Origin: Nocardioides sp. JS614
Lineage (GTDB): Bacteria; Actinomycetota; Actinomycetes; Propionibacteriales; Nocardioidaceae
Direction: 5' to 3'
DNA: 64,000 nucleotides
Assembly (NCBI RefSeq): GCF_000015265.1
Contig: NC_008699.1
Location: 3,720,001-3,784,000 of the forward strand
The translations under genes were made by a program, and so were the position numbers. The notes below the pieces were generated by a model. It ran no database searches. It was not told the DNA's origin and saw only the letters and a program-made list of their open reading frames with translations. Positions 8,542 to 16,941 of the stretch are shown here, piece by piece (position 1 is the first letter of the stretch; the number at the start of each line of letters is the position of its first letter).

Positions 8542-9939
8542 CTAGGCGCGGTGCAGGCGGCGAGCGGCCTCGGCGATCGAGCCGCTCATCGATGGATACA
8601 CCGTAAAGGCCTGGGCAAGCTGGTCGGCGGTCAGCGACTCGGCGACCGCGATCGCCACCGGGTGGATCAGCTCGCTGGCCCGCGGGCCGACGACCACGCC
8701 GCCGACGATGGTGCGGGTGCCGGGCCGGCAGAGCAGCTTGACGAAGCCGTCCCGGACGCCCTGCATCTTCGCGCGGGGGTTGCCCGACATCGGCAGCATG
8801 ACGACCTCGGCCAGGATCTCCCCTTCCTCCATGGCGCGCTGCGACCAGCCCACGGTGGCGATCTCGGGCGCCGTGAACACGTTCGAGGACACGGTCTTCA
8901 GGTCCAGGGGCTGCACGGCGTCGCCGAGGAAGTGCCACATCGCGATCCGGCCCTGCATGGCGGCGACGCTGGCCAGCATCAGCACGCCGGTGCAGTCGCC
9001 GGCGGCATAGATTCCGCGGGCCGACGTACGGGAGACCCGGTCGACGTTGACGAAGCCGCCGTCATCGAGGACCACGCCCGCCTCCTCCAGGCCCAGGCCC
9101 GCGGTGTTGGGCACCGACCCGAGCGCGAGGATGCAGTGCGAACCCTCGACGGTGCGCCCGTCGGTCAGCGTGACCGTGACCCGGTCGCCATCGCGCGACA
9201 CCGACTCCATGCGCGAGCGGGCCAGGACCGTCATGCCGCGGCGGGTCAGGACGTCCTCGAGGACCTTCGCGGCGTCGGCATCCTCGCCGGGCAGGACGTG
9301 ATCGCGGGAGGAGACGAGGGTGACGGGGATCCCGAGGTTGAGGTAGGCGCTCGCGAACTCGGCGCCGGTGACGCCGGAGCCGACGACGATCAGCTCGGTG
9401 GGGACCTCGGTGAGGTCGTAGACCTGCTCCCAGGTGAGGATCCGCTCGCCGTCCGGCTGCGCGGTGGGCAGCGTGCGCGGGGCGGCGCCGGTGGCGAGCA
9501 GGATCGCGTCGGCCTCGAGCACCTGCTCGGTGCCGTCGGCGAGCCGGGCCAGCACCCGGTCGGGACCGACCAGGCTGCCGCGGCCGCGGAGCACGGTGAC
9601 GCCGTCGCGGTCCAGCCGCCGGCCGATGTCGGCGGACTGGGCGGCGGCGAGCCGCTTGACCCGCGCGTTGACCGTCGCGAGGTCGACCCGGATCGACGTG
9701 GCCACGTCGCCCTCGGCGTCGGCGAACGTCACGCCGAGCTCGGCCGCGTCGGCGAGGTCGCTCATCACCTCCGCCGTCGCGATCAGGGTCTTGCTCGGCA
9801 CGCAGTCGGTGAGCACCGCAGAGCCACCGACCCCGTCGGTGTCGACGATCGTGACCTCGGCACCGAGCTGGGCCGCGACGTGGGCCGCCTCGTAGCCGCC
9901 GGGGCCACCGCCGATGATGACGACGCGCTGGCTGGTCAT
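8542..9939 (-). CDS. lpdA: LpdA-like NAD(P)H quinone dehydrogenase (flavoprotein disulfide reductase family)
   Basis: A 465-residue FAD/NAD enzyme. The FAD-binding GGGPGGYEAAHVAAQLG is near the start, the NAD-binding VVGSGVTGAEFASAY is mid-protein, and the C-terminal dimerisation domain ends with YPSMSGSIAEAARRLH. The redox-active CxxxxC of true disulfide reductases is incomplete: the site reads GSAVLTDCVPSKT, so the first Cys is Ala. That pattern is seen in mycobacterial LpdA, which reduces quinones rather than lipoamide. Start ATG at 9939 is used; an in-frame GTG at 9954 would overlap the lpd stop (GTGA) and is possible. It follows lpd closely on the same strand. Confidence 0.88.
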   Translation of the reverse strand: MTSQRVVIIGGGPGGYEAAHVAAQLGAEVTIVDTDGVGGSAVLTDCVPSKTLIATAEVMSDLADAAELGVTFADAEGDVATSIRVDLATVNARVKRLAAAQSADIGRRLDRDGVTVLRGRGSLVGPDRVLARLADGTEQVLEADAILLATGAAPRTLPTAQPDGERILTWEQVYDLTEVPTELIVVGSGVTGAEFASAYLNLGIPVTLVSSRDHVLPGEDADAAKVLEDVLTRRGMTVLARSRMESVSRDGDRVTVTLTDGRTVEGSHCILALGSVPNTAGLGLEEAGVVLDDGGFVNVDRVSRTSARGIYAAGDCTGVLMLASVAAMQGRIAMWHFLGDAVQPLDLKTVSSNVFTAPEIATVGWSQRAMEEGEILAEVVMLPMSGNPRAKMQGVRDGFVKLLCRPGTRTIVGGVVVGPRASELIHPVAIAVAESLTADQLAQAFTVYPSMSGSIAEAARRLHRA

Positions 9940-9950
9940 CCGACTGTCGG

Positions 9951-11345
9951 TCACAGGTTGATCATGTGGCCGGCGATGCCCTCGACGGCCTCCTTCATCG
10001 CCTCCGAGAGCGTCGGGTGGGCGAAGACGTTGCGGGCGACCTCGTCGGCGGTCAGGTCCCACTGCTGGGCCAGCGTCAGGGCGGGCAGCAGCTCGGTGAC
10101 CTCCGGGCCGATCATGTGCGCGCCGACGATCTCGTTGTACGTCGCGTCCGCGACGATCTTCACGAAGCCGACGCCCTCGGCCATGCCGCGGGCCTTGCCG
10201 TTGGCGCTGAACGGGAACGTCGCGACCTTGACGTCGTACCCCTTCTCCTTGGCCTGGGCCTCGGAGTAGCCGAACGAGGCGATCTGCGGCTGGCAGAACG
10301 TCGCGCGCGGGATCATGTCGAAGTCGATCTCGTGGGTCTCGGCGCCGGCGATCGTCTCCGCGGCCACGACCCCCATCGCCTCCGCGGTGTGGGCCAGCAT
10401 CAGCTTGCCGGTGACGTCGCCGATCGCGTAGACGTTCTCGACGCTGGTGCGGCCGCGGGCGTCCACCTCGATCGCGCCGCGGTCGCTGACCTCGACCCCG
10501 GCGTTCTCGAGGCCGTAGCCCTCGATCCGCGGCGCGAAGCCGAACGCCGCGAGCATCTTGTCGGCCTCGAGGACCTGCGCGTCGCCGCCGGCCGCCGGGC
10601 TGACGGTGACCCGGACGCCGGAGCCGGTGTCCTCGACCTGGTCGACCTTGGTCGAGAGCAGCACCTTCACGCCGAGCTTCTTGTACTGCTTGAGCAGCTC
10701 CTTGGAGACGTCCGCGTCCTCGGTCGGGACCATCCGGTCGAGGAACTCCACGATCGTGACGTCGACGCCGAAGTTGGTGAGCACGTAGGCGAACTCCACG
10801 CCGATCGCGCCGGAGCCGCCGATGATGATCGACTTCGGGAGCTGGTCGGTGAGGATCTGCTCCTCGTAGGTGACGACGTTCTGGCTCACGCTCATGCCCG
10901 GCAGCATCCGGACCCGTGCGCCGGTGGCGATGATCAGGTTGTCACAGGTGTAGGTCTGCTTCTGGCCGTCCTTGTCGACCTCGACCTCGCGCGGGCTCTT
11001 GATCGTGCCCCAGCCGTCGAGCTCGGTGATCTTGTTCTTCTTCATCAGGTAGTGCACGCCCTTGGCGCTCGCCTCCGCCACACCGCGGCTGCGCTTGTGA
11101 GTGGCACCGAAGTCCATCGTCGCCTCGCCGCTGATCCCGAAGGTGTCCTTCTCCTTCGTGATGATGTGGGCGATCTCGGCGTTGCGCAGCAGCGCCTTCG
11201 AGGGGATGCACCCGACGTTGAGGCACACGCCGCCCCAGTACTTCTCCTCGATGACGGCGACGGTCTGGCCCAGCTGGGCGGCGCGGATGGCGGCGACGTA
11301 CCCACCGGGGCCGGCACCGAGGACGAGGACGTTGAAGTGGGTCAC
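9951..11345 (-). CDS. lpd: Dihydrolipoyl dehydrogenase (E3)
   Basis: A 464-residue FAD enzyme that reoxidises dihydrolipoamide in 2-oxoacid dehydrogenase and/or glycine cleavage complexes. Visible are the FAD motif GAGPGGYVAAIRAAQLG, the intact redox pair in GGVCLNVGCIPSKALL (Cys about 40 and 45), an NAD-binding GGSGAIGVEFAYVL, and the C-terminal HAHPTLSE-type segment (FAHPTLSEAMKEA) that supplies the active-site His. Start is GTG at 11345. A -10 hexamer TAGGCT lies seven bases upstream, so the transcript may be leaderless. lpdA follows with near-overlap. Confidence 0.95.
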   Translation of the reverse strand: MTHFNVLVLGAGPGGYVAAIRAAQLGQTVAVIEEKYWGGVCLNVGCIPSKALLRNAEIAHIITKEKDTFGISGEATMDFGATHKRSRGVAEASAKGVHYLMKKNKITELDGWGTIKSPREVEVDKDGQKQTYTCDNLIIATGARVRMLPGMSVSQNVVTYEEQILTDQLPKSIIIGGSGAIGVEFAYVLTNFGVDVTIVEFLDRMVPTEDADVSKELLKQYKKLGVKVLLSTKVDQVEDTGSGVRVTVSPAAGGDAQVLEADKMLAAFGFAPRIEGYGLENAGVEVSDRGAIEVDARGRTSVENVYAIGDVTGKLMLAHTAEAMGVVAAETIAGAETHEIDFDMIPRATFCQPQIASFGYSEAQAKEKGYDVKVATFPFSANGKARGMAEGVGFVKIVADATYNEIVGAHMIGPEVTELLPALTLAQQWDLTADEVARNVFAHPTLSEAMKEAVEGIAGHMINL

Positions 11346-11352
11346 GGTCGCC

Positions 11353-11358
11353 AGCCTA
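11353..11358 (-). promoter_or_regulatory. Putative leaderless -10 element of lpd (TAGGCT)
   Basis: On the minus strand TAGGCT is followed by seven bases and the GTG start of lpd. The only upstream purine stretch overlaps this hexamer, so SD-led initiation looks weak. Confidence 0.45.
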
Positions 11359-11393
11359 CTGACGTGACCGGGACCGGCTCCACGCCGCTCCAC

Positions 11394-11399
11394 TACTCT
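11394..11399 (+). promoter_or_regulatory. Putative leaderless -10 element of the GGCT-like gene (TACTCT)
   Basis: TACTCT is followed by six bases and then GTG at 11406. No SD can fit between them. Its promoter lies back to back with that of lpd: the two hexamers are 35 bp apart. Confidence 0.5.
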
Positions 11400-11405
11400 G
11401 CACGC

Positions 11406-11858
11406 GTGACGCTTTACGCCGCCTACGGGACCAATCTGGATCCCGTCCGGATGAGCGAGCGCTGTCCGCACTCCCCGCTGTCCACGACGGGCTGGCTCCA
11501 GGGTTGGCGGCTCACCTTCGGCGGCGAGGAGCACGGCTGGGACGGCGCGCTCTCGACGATCGTCGAGGACCCGATCGACCAGGTCTTCGTCGCGGTGTAC
11601 GACGTCACCCGCGAGGACGAGGCCGCCCTCGACGGCTGGGAGGCCGCCGACCTGGGCCTCTACCGCAAGACTCGCGTCCGGGTCGCCACGATGACTGGCG
11701 AGCTGGTCGCCTGGACCTACGTCCTGGACGCGTACGAGGGTGGGCTGCCCTCCGCGTCGTACCTCGGCATCCTCGCCGACGCCGCCGAGGCCGCCGACGC
11801 CCCCGCCGACTACGTCGCCGCGCTCCGCATCCGCCCCTGCCGCTCGATCGGGTTGTAG
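11406..11858 (+). CDS. Gamma-glutamylcyclotransferase-like family protein
   Basis: A 150-residue soluble protein opening with LYAAYGTNLDPVRM, the YGTN/YGSN strand-loop of the GGCT-like fold. Later it has the conserved YDVTREDEAALDGWE segment and TYVLDA. Family members release 5-oxoproline from gamma-glutamyl amines or peptides; the actual substrate cannot be told. The acidic residue expected mid-domain is consistent with an Asp/Glu in the DEAALDGWEA stretch. Start GTG at 11406 is fixed by the YAAYGTN motif and a -10 six bases upstream. It is convergent with the DUF559-type gene, and the inverted repeat at 11875-11937 lies between their 3' ends. Confidence 0.75.
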   Translation: MTLYAAYGTNLDPVRMSERCPHSPLSTTGWLQGWRLTFGGEEHGWDGALSTIVEDPIDQVFVAVYDVTREDEAALDGWEAADLGLYRKTRVRVATMTGELVAWTYVLDAYEGGLPSASYLGILADAAEAADAPADYVAALRIRPCRSIGL

Positions 11859-11874
11859 CCGCGGGCGAGCGCGT

Positions 11875-11937
11875 CGGTTTCCCCGGTTCACCGGGGAAAC
11901 CGGAACTGTTGGGCCGAAACTTCGGGCCAACAGTTCC
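11875..11937. repeat. Double-hairpin repeat, copy 1 (inverted relative to copy 2)
   Basis: Two adjacent palindromes. Hairpin A, 11875-11902: arms CGGTTTCCCCGG / CCGGGGAAACCG, 12 bp perfect, around TTCA. Hairpin B, 11902-11937: arms GGAACTGTTGG / CCAACAGTTCC, 11 bp perfect, then a second inner stem CCGAA/TTCGG around AC. The reverse complement of this unit recurs at 13006-13068, on the other side of the intervening gene. Between the convergent gene ends it could also act as a two-way terminator. Confidence 0.85.
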
Positions 11938-11971
11938 AGTTCTGCCTGAGCTTGAGGCCAGGTGGCGGGTC

Positions 11972-12916
11972 TCAGGCGGCGCGCGGGGCCAGCGCGCGGC
12001 GAATCATCGCGGCTGTCCGTGCCGGATCGGCCAAGTCGGCCCAGGTGATCCGGATGCATCGCCAGCCGGTGAGCCGGCAGATCATCGACTCGCGCTCCTT
12101 CTCCGCCACCACGACGTCCGACGCCCGTTGCCCTTCCTTGAGGAGCGCCTCGTACTTGATCTTCCCGTCGAACTCCAGGAAGACGCCCAGCTCGGGCCAC
12201 GCGAAGTCCACGCGAGCGACGACTCGACCGTTCTCGTCCATGATCTCGTACTGGGGGATCGGCATCGGTAGACCCTCGCGGAAGCAGAGGTAGTACGTGC
12301 GGGACTCGCCGACCGACTCGAAGCGGCGGTCGGACAGTCGGAGGACCAGATCCGTCCGCAGCGTCTCCGGCCAGTGCTGCATCAGTTCGTAGCGGGCGCG
12401 AAGCGCCTCCATGGTGGTCGTGCCCGCGTGCAGCAGATGACTCACCACGCACACCGCGGCCTCGACGTCCACAACTGTCGTCGTCTCCAACGCCAGCCGG
12501 GTTGGCGCCATCACGGTGAGCCCGTCCAGCTCGACAGCGTCGCCGTCGAGGATCTTCCCGCAGTGCTGGTCCACGCCCGCCTCCGACCGTCCGGCTTTGC
12601 CGTCCTTCCTGGTGATGTGCACCAGGTCGAGGCTGATCCCCCAGGTCGGTGCATCGACGAAGGGCAGACCGGAGACGTGCGAGACGACGACGTTGGTCCG
12701 AGACTGCGCGACGACCGCCCGCGCCACCAACGCGTGTCGGCCCGCCTTGTCCAGCGCGTCCCAGGTGCTCGCATCGGTGTAGGCACCGTGTCGGATCTTG
12801 ACCCACTCGCCGCCTTTGACGCGTTGAGCGATGGCCTTGTCGTTGAAGCCGTTCTCGAGCAGCTCCTTGCGCAGCATGACTCGCCCGCGGCGAGGGTCGT
12901 TCATCGGAATCATCAT
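11972..12916 (-). CDS. DUF559-type endonuclease-fold protein with N-terminal AbiEi-like winged helix
   Basis: About 314 residues. The N-terminal part (RKELLENGFNDKAIAQRV, then GEWVKIRHGAY) looks like the winged-helix domain of AbiEi-type antitoxins. The C-terminal third looks like DUF559/Vsr-like PD-(D/E)XK nucleases: VARVDFAWPELGVFLEFDGK gives an Asp followed by E-x-D-x-K spacing, and WRCIRITWADL follows. The natural role is unknown. Starts at 12904, 12913 and 12916 are all possible and none has a strong SD. No toxin partner is adjacent, so a toxin-antitoxin role is not supported. The gene is enclosed by two inverted repeat copies (11875-11937 and 13006-13068). Confidence 0.75.
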   Translation of the reverse strand: MMIPMNDPRRGRVMLRKELLENGFNDKAIAQRVKGGEWVKIRHGAYTDASTWDALDKAGRHALVARAVVAQSRTNVVVSHVSGLPFVDAPTWGISLDLVHITRKDGKAGRSEAGVDQHCGKILDGDAVELDGLTVMAPTRLALETTTVVDVEAAVCVVSHLLHAGTTTMEALRARYELMQHWPETLRTDLVLRLSDRRFESVGESRTYYLCFREGLPMPIPQYEIMDENGRVVARVDFAWPELGVFLEFDGKIKYEALLKEGQRASDVVVAEKERESMICRLTGWRCIRITWADLADPARTAAMIRRALAPRAA

Positions 12917-13005
12917 GCCGGTGGTCTGCCCGCGCCCGATCGGGCCGAAGCCGGCCGACTTCGCGCCTGTGGAGAACCCGCGCCGGCAACTTCGGGGGCA
13001 ATACC

Positions 13006-13068
13006 GGAACCTTTGGGCCGAAGTTTCGGGCCAACAGTTCCAACTTCCCCGGTTCACCGGGGAAACCG
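13006..13068. repeat. Double-hairpin repeat, copy 2
   Basis: Hairpin B' 13006-13041: GGAACCTTTGG / CCAACAGTTCC with inner CCGAA/TTCGG; two mismatches spoil the outer stem relative to copy 1. Hairpin A' 13044-13068: TTCCCCGG / CCGGGGAA around TTCA. The order is B then A, so it is an inverted copy of 11875-11937. It lies 90 bp upstream of the DUF559-type gene and 44 bp upstream of the -10 of the purine nucleoside phosphorylase gene. Confidence 0.85.
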
Positions 13069-13111
13069 CCCGCCCAAACCGGTCGAATCGTGCACCACGC
13101 CGCCGCCGCAC

Positions 13112-13117
13112 TAGAGT
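13112..13117 (+). promoter_or_regulatory. Putative leaderless -10 element of the PNP gene (TAGAGT)
   Basis: TAGAGT, seven bases, then the GTG at 13125. There is no separate SD in the seven-base leader. This fits the same pattern as pyc, pgm and deoC. Confidence 0.45.
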
Positions 13118-13124
13118 CCGAAGC

Positions 13125-13946
13125 GTGACGCAGCAGCCCGAGACGCACAGCCCGCAGGACCCGTACGACCGAGCGACCGAGGCCGCCGCGCGGCTCGCGG
13201 AGCTCACCGGTGTGGAGCGGCACGACGTCGCCCTGGTGCTCGGCTCGGGTTGGCTGCCGGCCGTCGATGCGCTCGGGGAGGCGACCGCCGAGATCGCCAC
13301 CACCGACCTGCCGGGCTTCTCCCCCGCCGCGGTCGCCGGTCATTCCGGCAAGATCCGCTCGATCCGCGCCGGCGACAAGCAGCTGCTGGTGTTCCTCAGC
13401 CGCACCCACTACTACGAGGGCAAGGGTGTCGCCGCGGTCGTGCACGGCGTGCGTACGGCGGCCGCCGCAGGCGCCCGGGCCATCGTGCTGACCAACGGCT
13501 GCGGCGGGCTCAAGCAGACCTGGTCGCCCGGGACCCCGGTGCTGATCAGCGACCACATCAACCTGACCGGCAGATCCCCCATCGAGGGCGCCCGGTTCGT
13601 CGACCTGACCGACCTGTACAGCCCGCGGCTGCGGGCCCTGTGCCACGAGGTCGACCCGACCCTCGACGAGGGCGTGTACGTCCAGTTCCCCGGTCCGCAC
13701 TACGAGACCCCCGCCGAGATCGGCATGGTCCGCGCGATCGGCGGTCATCTGGTCGGCATGAGCACCACCCTCGAGGCGATCGCGGCCCGCGAGGCAGGCT
13801 TGGAGGTCCTCGGCATCAGCCTGGTGACCAACCTCGCCGCCGGCATCAGCGGCGAGCCACTCAACCACGAGGAGGTCCTCGAGGCCGGCCGCGCCGCCGC
13901 CTCCCGGATGGGCGACCTGCTCGGCCGCATCGTCCCGAGGATCTGA
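13125..13946 (+). CDS. Purine-nucleoside phosphorylase (trimeric type)
   Basis: A 273-residue enzyme that phosphorolyses purine (deoxy)nucleosides to base and (deoxy)ribose-1-phosphate. It has the phosphate-binding LVLGSGWLP loop, SRTHYYEGKG, NGCGGLKQ, the FPGPHYETPAEI base-site segment, GMSTTLEAIAA and VTNLAAGI, as in the PNP/MTAP trimeric family. The Asn in the VTNLA segment is typical of enzymes acting on 6-oxopurines. It feeds ribose-1-phosphate to the phosphosugar mutase and deoxyribose phosphates to deoC, both encoded nearby. A TetR-family gene follows eight bases later. Confidence 0.93.
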   Translation: MTQQPETHSPQDPYDRATEAAARLAELTGVERHDVALVLGSGWLPAVDALGEATAEIATTDLPGFSPAAVAGHSGKIRSIRAGDKQLLVFLSRTHYYEGKGVAAVVHGVRTAAAAGARAIVLTNGCGGLKQTWSPGTPVLISDHINLTGRSPIEGARFVDLTDLYSPRLRALCHEVDPTLDEGVYVQFPGPHYETPAEIGMVRAIGGHLVGMSTTLEAIAAREAGLEVLGISLVTNLAAGISGEPLNHEEVLEAGRAAASRMGDLLGRIVPRI

Positions 13947-13954
13947 CCCGCGTC

Positions 13955-14623
13955 GTGTCCGCCTCCACCGCCTCCCCCGCGACCGGCGCCTCCGCCGAGA
14001 CGCGTCGACGGCTGGTCGAGGCGGCCACGGAGGCGTTCGCGGAGCACGGCGTGTTCACAGCGTCCCTCGTCGACATCACCCGGCGCGCCGGGCAGCGCAA
14101 TCGGGGCGCGGTGCACTATCACTTCGGCTCCCGCGACGGCCTGATCGTCGCGGTCGTCGACCAGCACGCGGCCTTCCTCGCCCGACGCGAGGGCGAGCTC
14201 CTGGAGCTCGCCCGCAACCGCCCCGACGACGACCTGACCGCGGTCGTGGAGGCGATCGTGCGGCCGGCCGTCGAGCTCTCCGAGACCGGCACGGACGGCC
14301 GCCGCTACCTGGTGATCATCGGCCAGCTCGTCGAGGAGTACGACCGGGTGCACCCCGACGTGGCCGCCGCGCTCGAGCGCACCGGCGGCGTGCCCGTCTA
14401 CGCGCTGCTGGCGGCGCGGCTGCCGGCGTACGACGAGGCGCTGCTCAACGAGCGGATGGCGCTGGTCACCAGCTTCATCCTGCGCTCGGTCGCCGACCGC
14501 GCCCGGGCCCAGGAGGGCGCCACGCCCGGCCGGGCCCAGCTGCCGACCGAGCGGTTCGTGACGAACCTGGTGGCGATGGCCGTGGGGATGGCGACCGCGC
14601 CGCTGCCGAGCGGTGACGGCTAG
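13955..14623 (+). CDS. TetR/AcrR family transcriptional regulator
   Basis: A 222-residue regulator. The N-terminal helix-turn-helix reads RRRLVEAATEAFAEHGVFTA, then VDITRRAGQRNRGAVHYHFGSR, the canonical TetR DNA-binding pattern ending in Y-HFGSR. The C-terminal ligand domain is unspecific. Start GTG at 13955 is eight bases after the PNP stop. The ligand and target are unknown; the position suggests it may be co-expressed with PNP, but nothing shows that it controls it. The stop TAG at 14621-14623 forms the first half of the -10 of the next gene. Confidence 0.85.
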   Translation: MSASTASPATGASAETRRRLVEAATEAFAEHGVFTASLVDITRRAGQRNRGAVHYHFGSRDGLIVAVVDQHAAFLARREGELLELARNRPDDDLTAVVEAIVRPAVELSETGTDGRRYLVIIGQLVEEYDRVHPDVAAALERTGGVPVYALLAARLPAYDEALLNERMALVTSFILRSVADRARAQEGATPGRAQLPTERFVTNLVAMAVGMATAPLPSGDG

Positions 14624-14626
14624 CCT
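14621..14626 (+). promoter_or_regulatory. Putative leaderless -10 element TAGCCT overlapping a stop codon
   Basis: The TAG stop of the TetR gene is the first three bases of TAGCCT, which is followed by seven bases and the GTG start of the epimerase-like gene at 14634. The promoter is therefore embedded in the end of the upstream gene. Confidence 0.45.
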
Positions 14627-14633
14627 TCGCCGG

Positions 14634-15446
14634 GTGAAGGTTCTCGTCACCGGCTCCGCCGGCAGCATCGGCCGCGTCGTCAGCCTGGGGCTTGCTGACC
14701 GCGGCCACGTCGTCGTCGGCCTGGACCGGGTGCCGCAGCCCGACGGCGAGGACGGCGCGTGGTACACGGTCGACGCCACCGACCCGGACGCGGTCGCCGC
14801 CGTGTTCGAGGAGGAGCGGGTGGACGCGGTCGTGCACCTCGCCGGCCACCCGGGCGAGGCGAGCCTCCGGGACTCCCTGACGTCTCACGTGGTCTCCACG
14901 GGTGCCCTGCTGGACGCGGCGGTCGAGCACGACGTGCGCCGCTTCGTCTACGCCTCCTCCAACCACGCGGTCGGCCGGACGCCCCGCGCCGGGCTCGGGG
15001 ACGACCTGCTGGGCACCGACGTCCGGCCCCGGCCGGACACCTACTACGGCGTCAGCAAGGTCGCCGCCGAGGCGCTGCTGAGCCTGTACGCCGACCGCCA
15101 CGACATCGATGCGGTCGCGTGCCGGATCGGGTCGTTCCTCGAGCGCCCCGAGACGATGCGCCAGCTGGCGACCTGGCTCTCCCACGACGACTGCGTGCGG
15201 ATGGTCGAGGCCGCGCTGACCGCACCCGCCCCGGGCTTCGCGGTGCTGTACGGCATCTCCCGCAACACCCGCGCGTGGTGGGACCTCGAGCCCGGTCGGG
15301 CCCTGGGCTACGAGCCACAGGACGACGCCGAGGACTTCGCCGCCTCGGTGGCACCCGGCCCGGCGGACCAGGCGGAGGCCGCCCACGTCGGCGGCCCGTA
15401 CGCGACGGCCGACCTGGAGCGACCGGCGCTGGACCGTTCCTCTTGA
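14634..15446 (+). CDS. NAD-dependent epimerase/dehydratase (extended SDR family)
   Basis: A 270-residue Rossmann enzyme. The N-terminal VKVLVTGSAGSIGRVV gives the GxxGxxG dinucleotide motif. VVHLAGHPG, the ASSNHAVG strand and the YYGVSK catalytic Tyr/Lys follow. The short length and this motif set resemble uronate dehydrogenase-like SDRs, but the substrate is not established. Start GTG at 14634 was chosen because the Rossmann strand begins there and a -10 lies seven bases upstream; an ATG at 14613 would overlap the TetR gene. Confidence 0.82.
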   Translation: MKVLVTGSAGSIGRVVSLGLADRGHVVVGLDRVPQPDGEDGAWYTVDATDPDAVAAVFEEERVDAVVHLAGHPGEASLRDSLTSHVVSTGALLDAAVEHDVRRFVYASSNHAVGRTPRAGLGDDLLGTDVRPRPDTYYGVSKVAAEALLSLYADRHDIDAVACRIGSFLERPETMRQLATWLSHDDCVRMVEAALTAPAPGFAVLYGISRNTRAWWDLEPGRALGYEPQDDAEDFAASVAPGPADQAEAAHVGGPYATADLERPALDRSS

Positions 15447-15476
15447 CCTGACGCGACCAGCGGGTTGAGTAGGGGG

Positions 15477-16477
<1,001 letters not shown>

Positions 16478-16481
<4 letters not shown>

Positions 16482-16924
16482 CCCGATCGAGCGCTCAGCC
16501 GCGCGGAGAGACCCGCCACGCACCCGGCCATCATCCGGTGGTGGTTCCAGCGCAGCACCGGACCGGCGGCGTACGCCGCCAGCCCGAGCAGGCCAGGGAC
16601 GGTGACCTCCTGGTCCAGGTCGAGGTGGGTGCCGCGGCCGTCGTCGGCGGGCGTCAGCTTGAAGCAGACCGACCCGATCAGGTCCCCCGAGACGCCGACC
16701 TCGAGCCGGGAGGGCGACCGGTCCGCAGCGTGCAGGACCAGGTCGAGGGTGTAGGGCAGCACCGAGCGGCACAGCACCCGCGCGTCGTCGGGACCCAGCG
16801 ACGCGACGGCGACCACCTGCGGCCACCAGTCCGGGTAGTGCTCGAGGTCGACGAGCACGTCGTGCACCGCCGACGGCGACGCAGGGACGAACCAGCGACC
16901 ACCGAACGCGAAGACCGGACCCAC
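16478..16924 (-). CDS. SRPBCC (START-like) family protein
   Basis: A 148-residue protein of the polyketide cyclase/dehydrase and lipid-transport fold. It has the starting pattern FVPASPSAVHDVLVDLEHYPDWWPQV, typical of this superfamily, then alternating strands and a long C-terminal helix ending in LRWNHHRMMAGCVAGL. The proline-tryptophan pair PDWWP sits where coenzyme or lipid ligands are usually gated. No catalytic function can be assigned. Start is GTG at 16924, 17 bp from the divergent phosphosugar mutase start, so the two genes must share a very compact control region. Confidence 0.75.
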
Positions 16925-16929
16925 CCTCG

Positions 16930-16935
16930 TATCGT
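16930..16935 (+). promoter_or_regulatory. Putative leaderless -10 element of the phosphosugar mutase gene (TATCGT)
   Basis: TATCGT, six bases, then ATG at 16942. No SD is present in the gap. The divergent SRPBCC gene starts at 16924, so this element sits almost on top of that gene's 5' end. Confidence 0.5.
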
Positions 16936-16941
16936 GCCCTC

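Larger units (their letters stand above)
11875..13068. mobile_element. Candidate cassette: DUF559/AbiEi-like gene bounded by inverted double-hairpin repeats
   Basis: A 1.19-kb segment with 63-bp inverted ends, each carrying two palindromes, and a single gene inside (11972-12916). It lies between a GGCT-like gene and the purine nucleoside phosphorylase gene. No transposase, no target-site duplication and no recognisable att site were found, so mobility is inferred only from the symmetry of the ends. The repeats may instead be a dispersed chromosomal family that happens to flank the gene. Confidence 0.35.

Noticed and set aside
11972..12916. AbiE-type toxin-antitoxin system
   Set aside because: Only the AbiEi-like winged-helix segment is present; no AbiEii nucleotidyltransferase gene is adjacent and the C-terminal part looks like a nuclease fold.
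13006..13068. Hairpin repeat as an attenuator or riboswitch of the PNP gene
   Set aside because: It lies upstream of the likely -10 (13112-13117), so it would not be in a leaderless PNP mRNA. The same unit occurs on the far side of the neighbouring gene.
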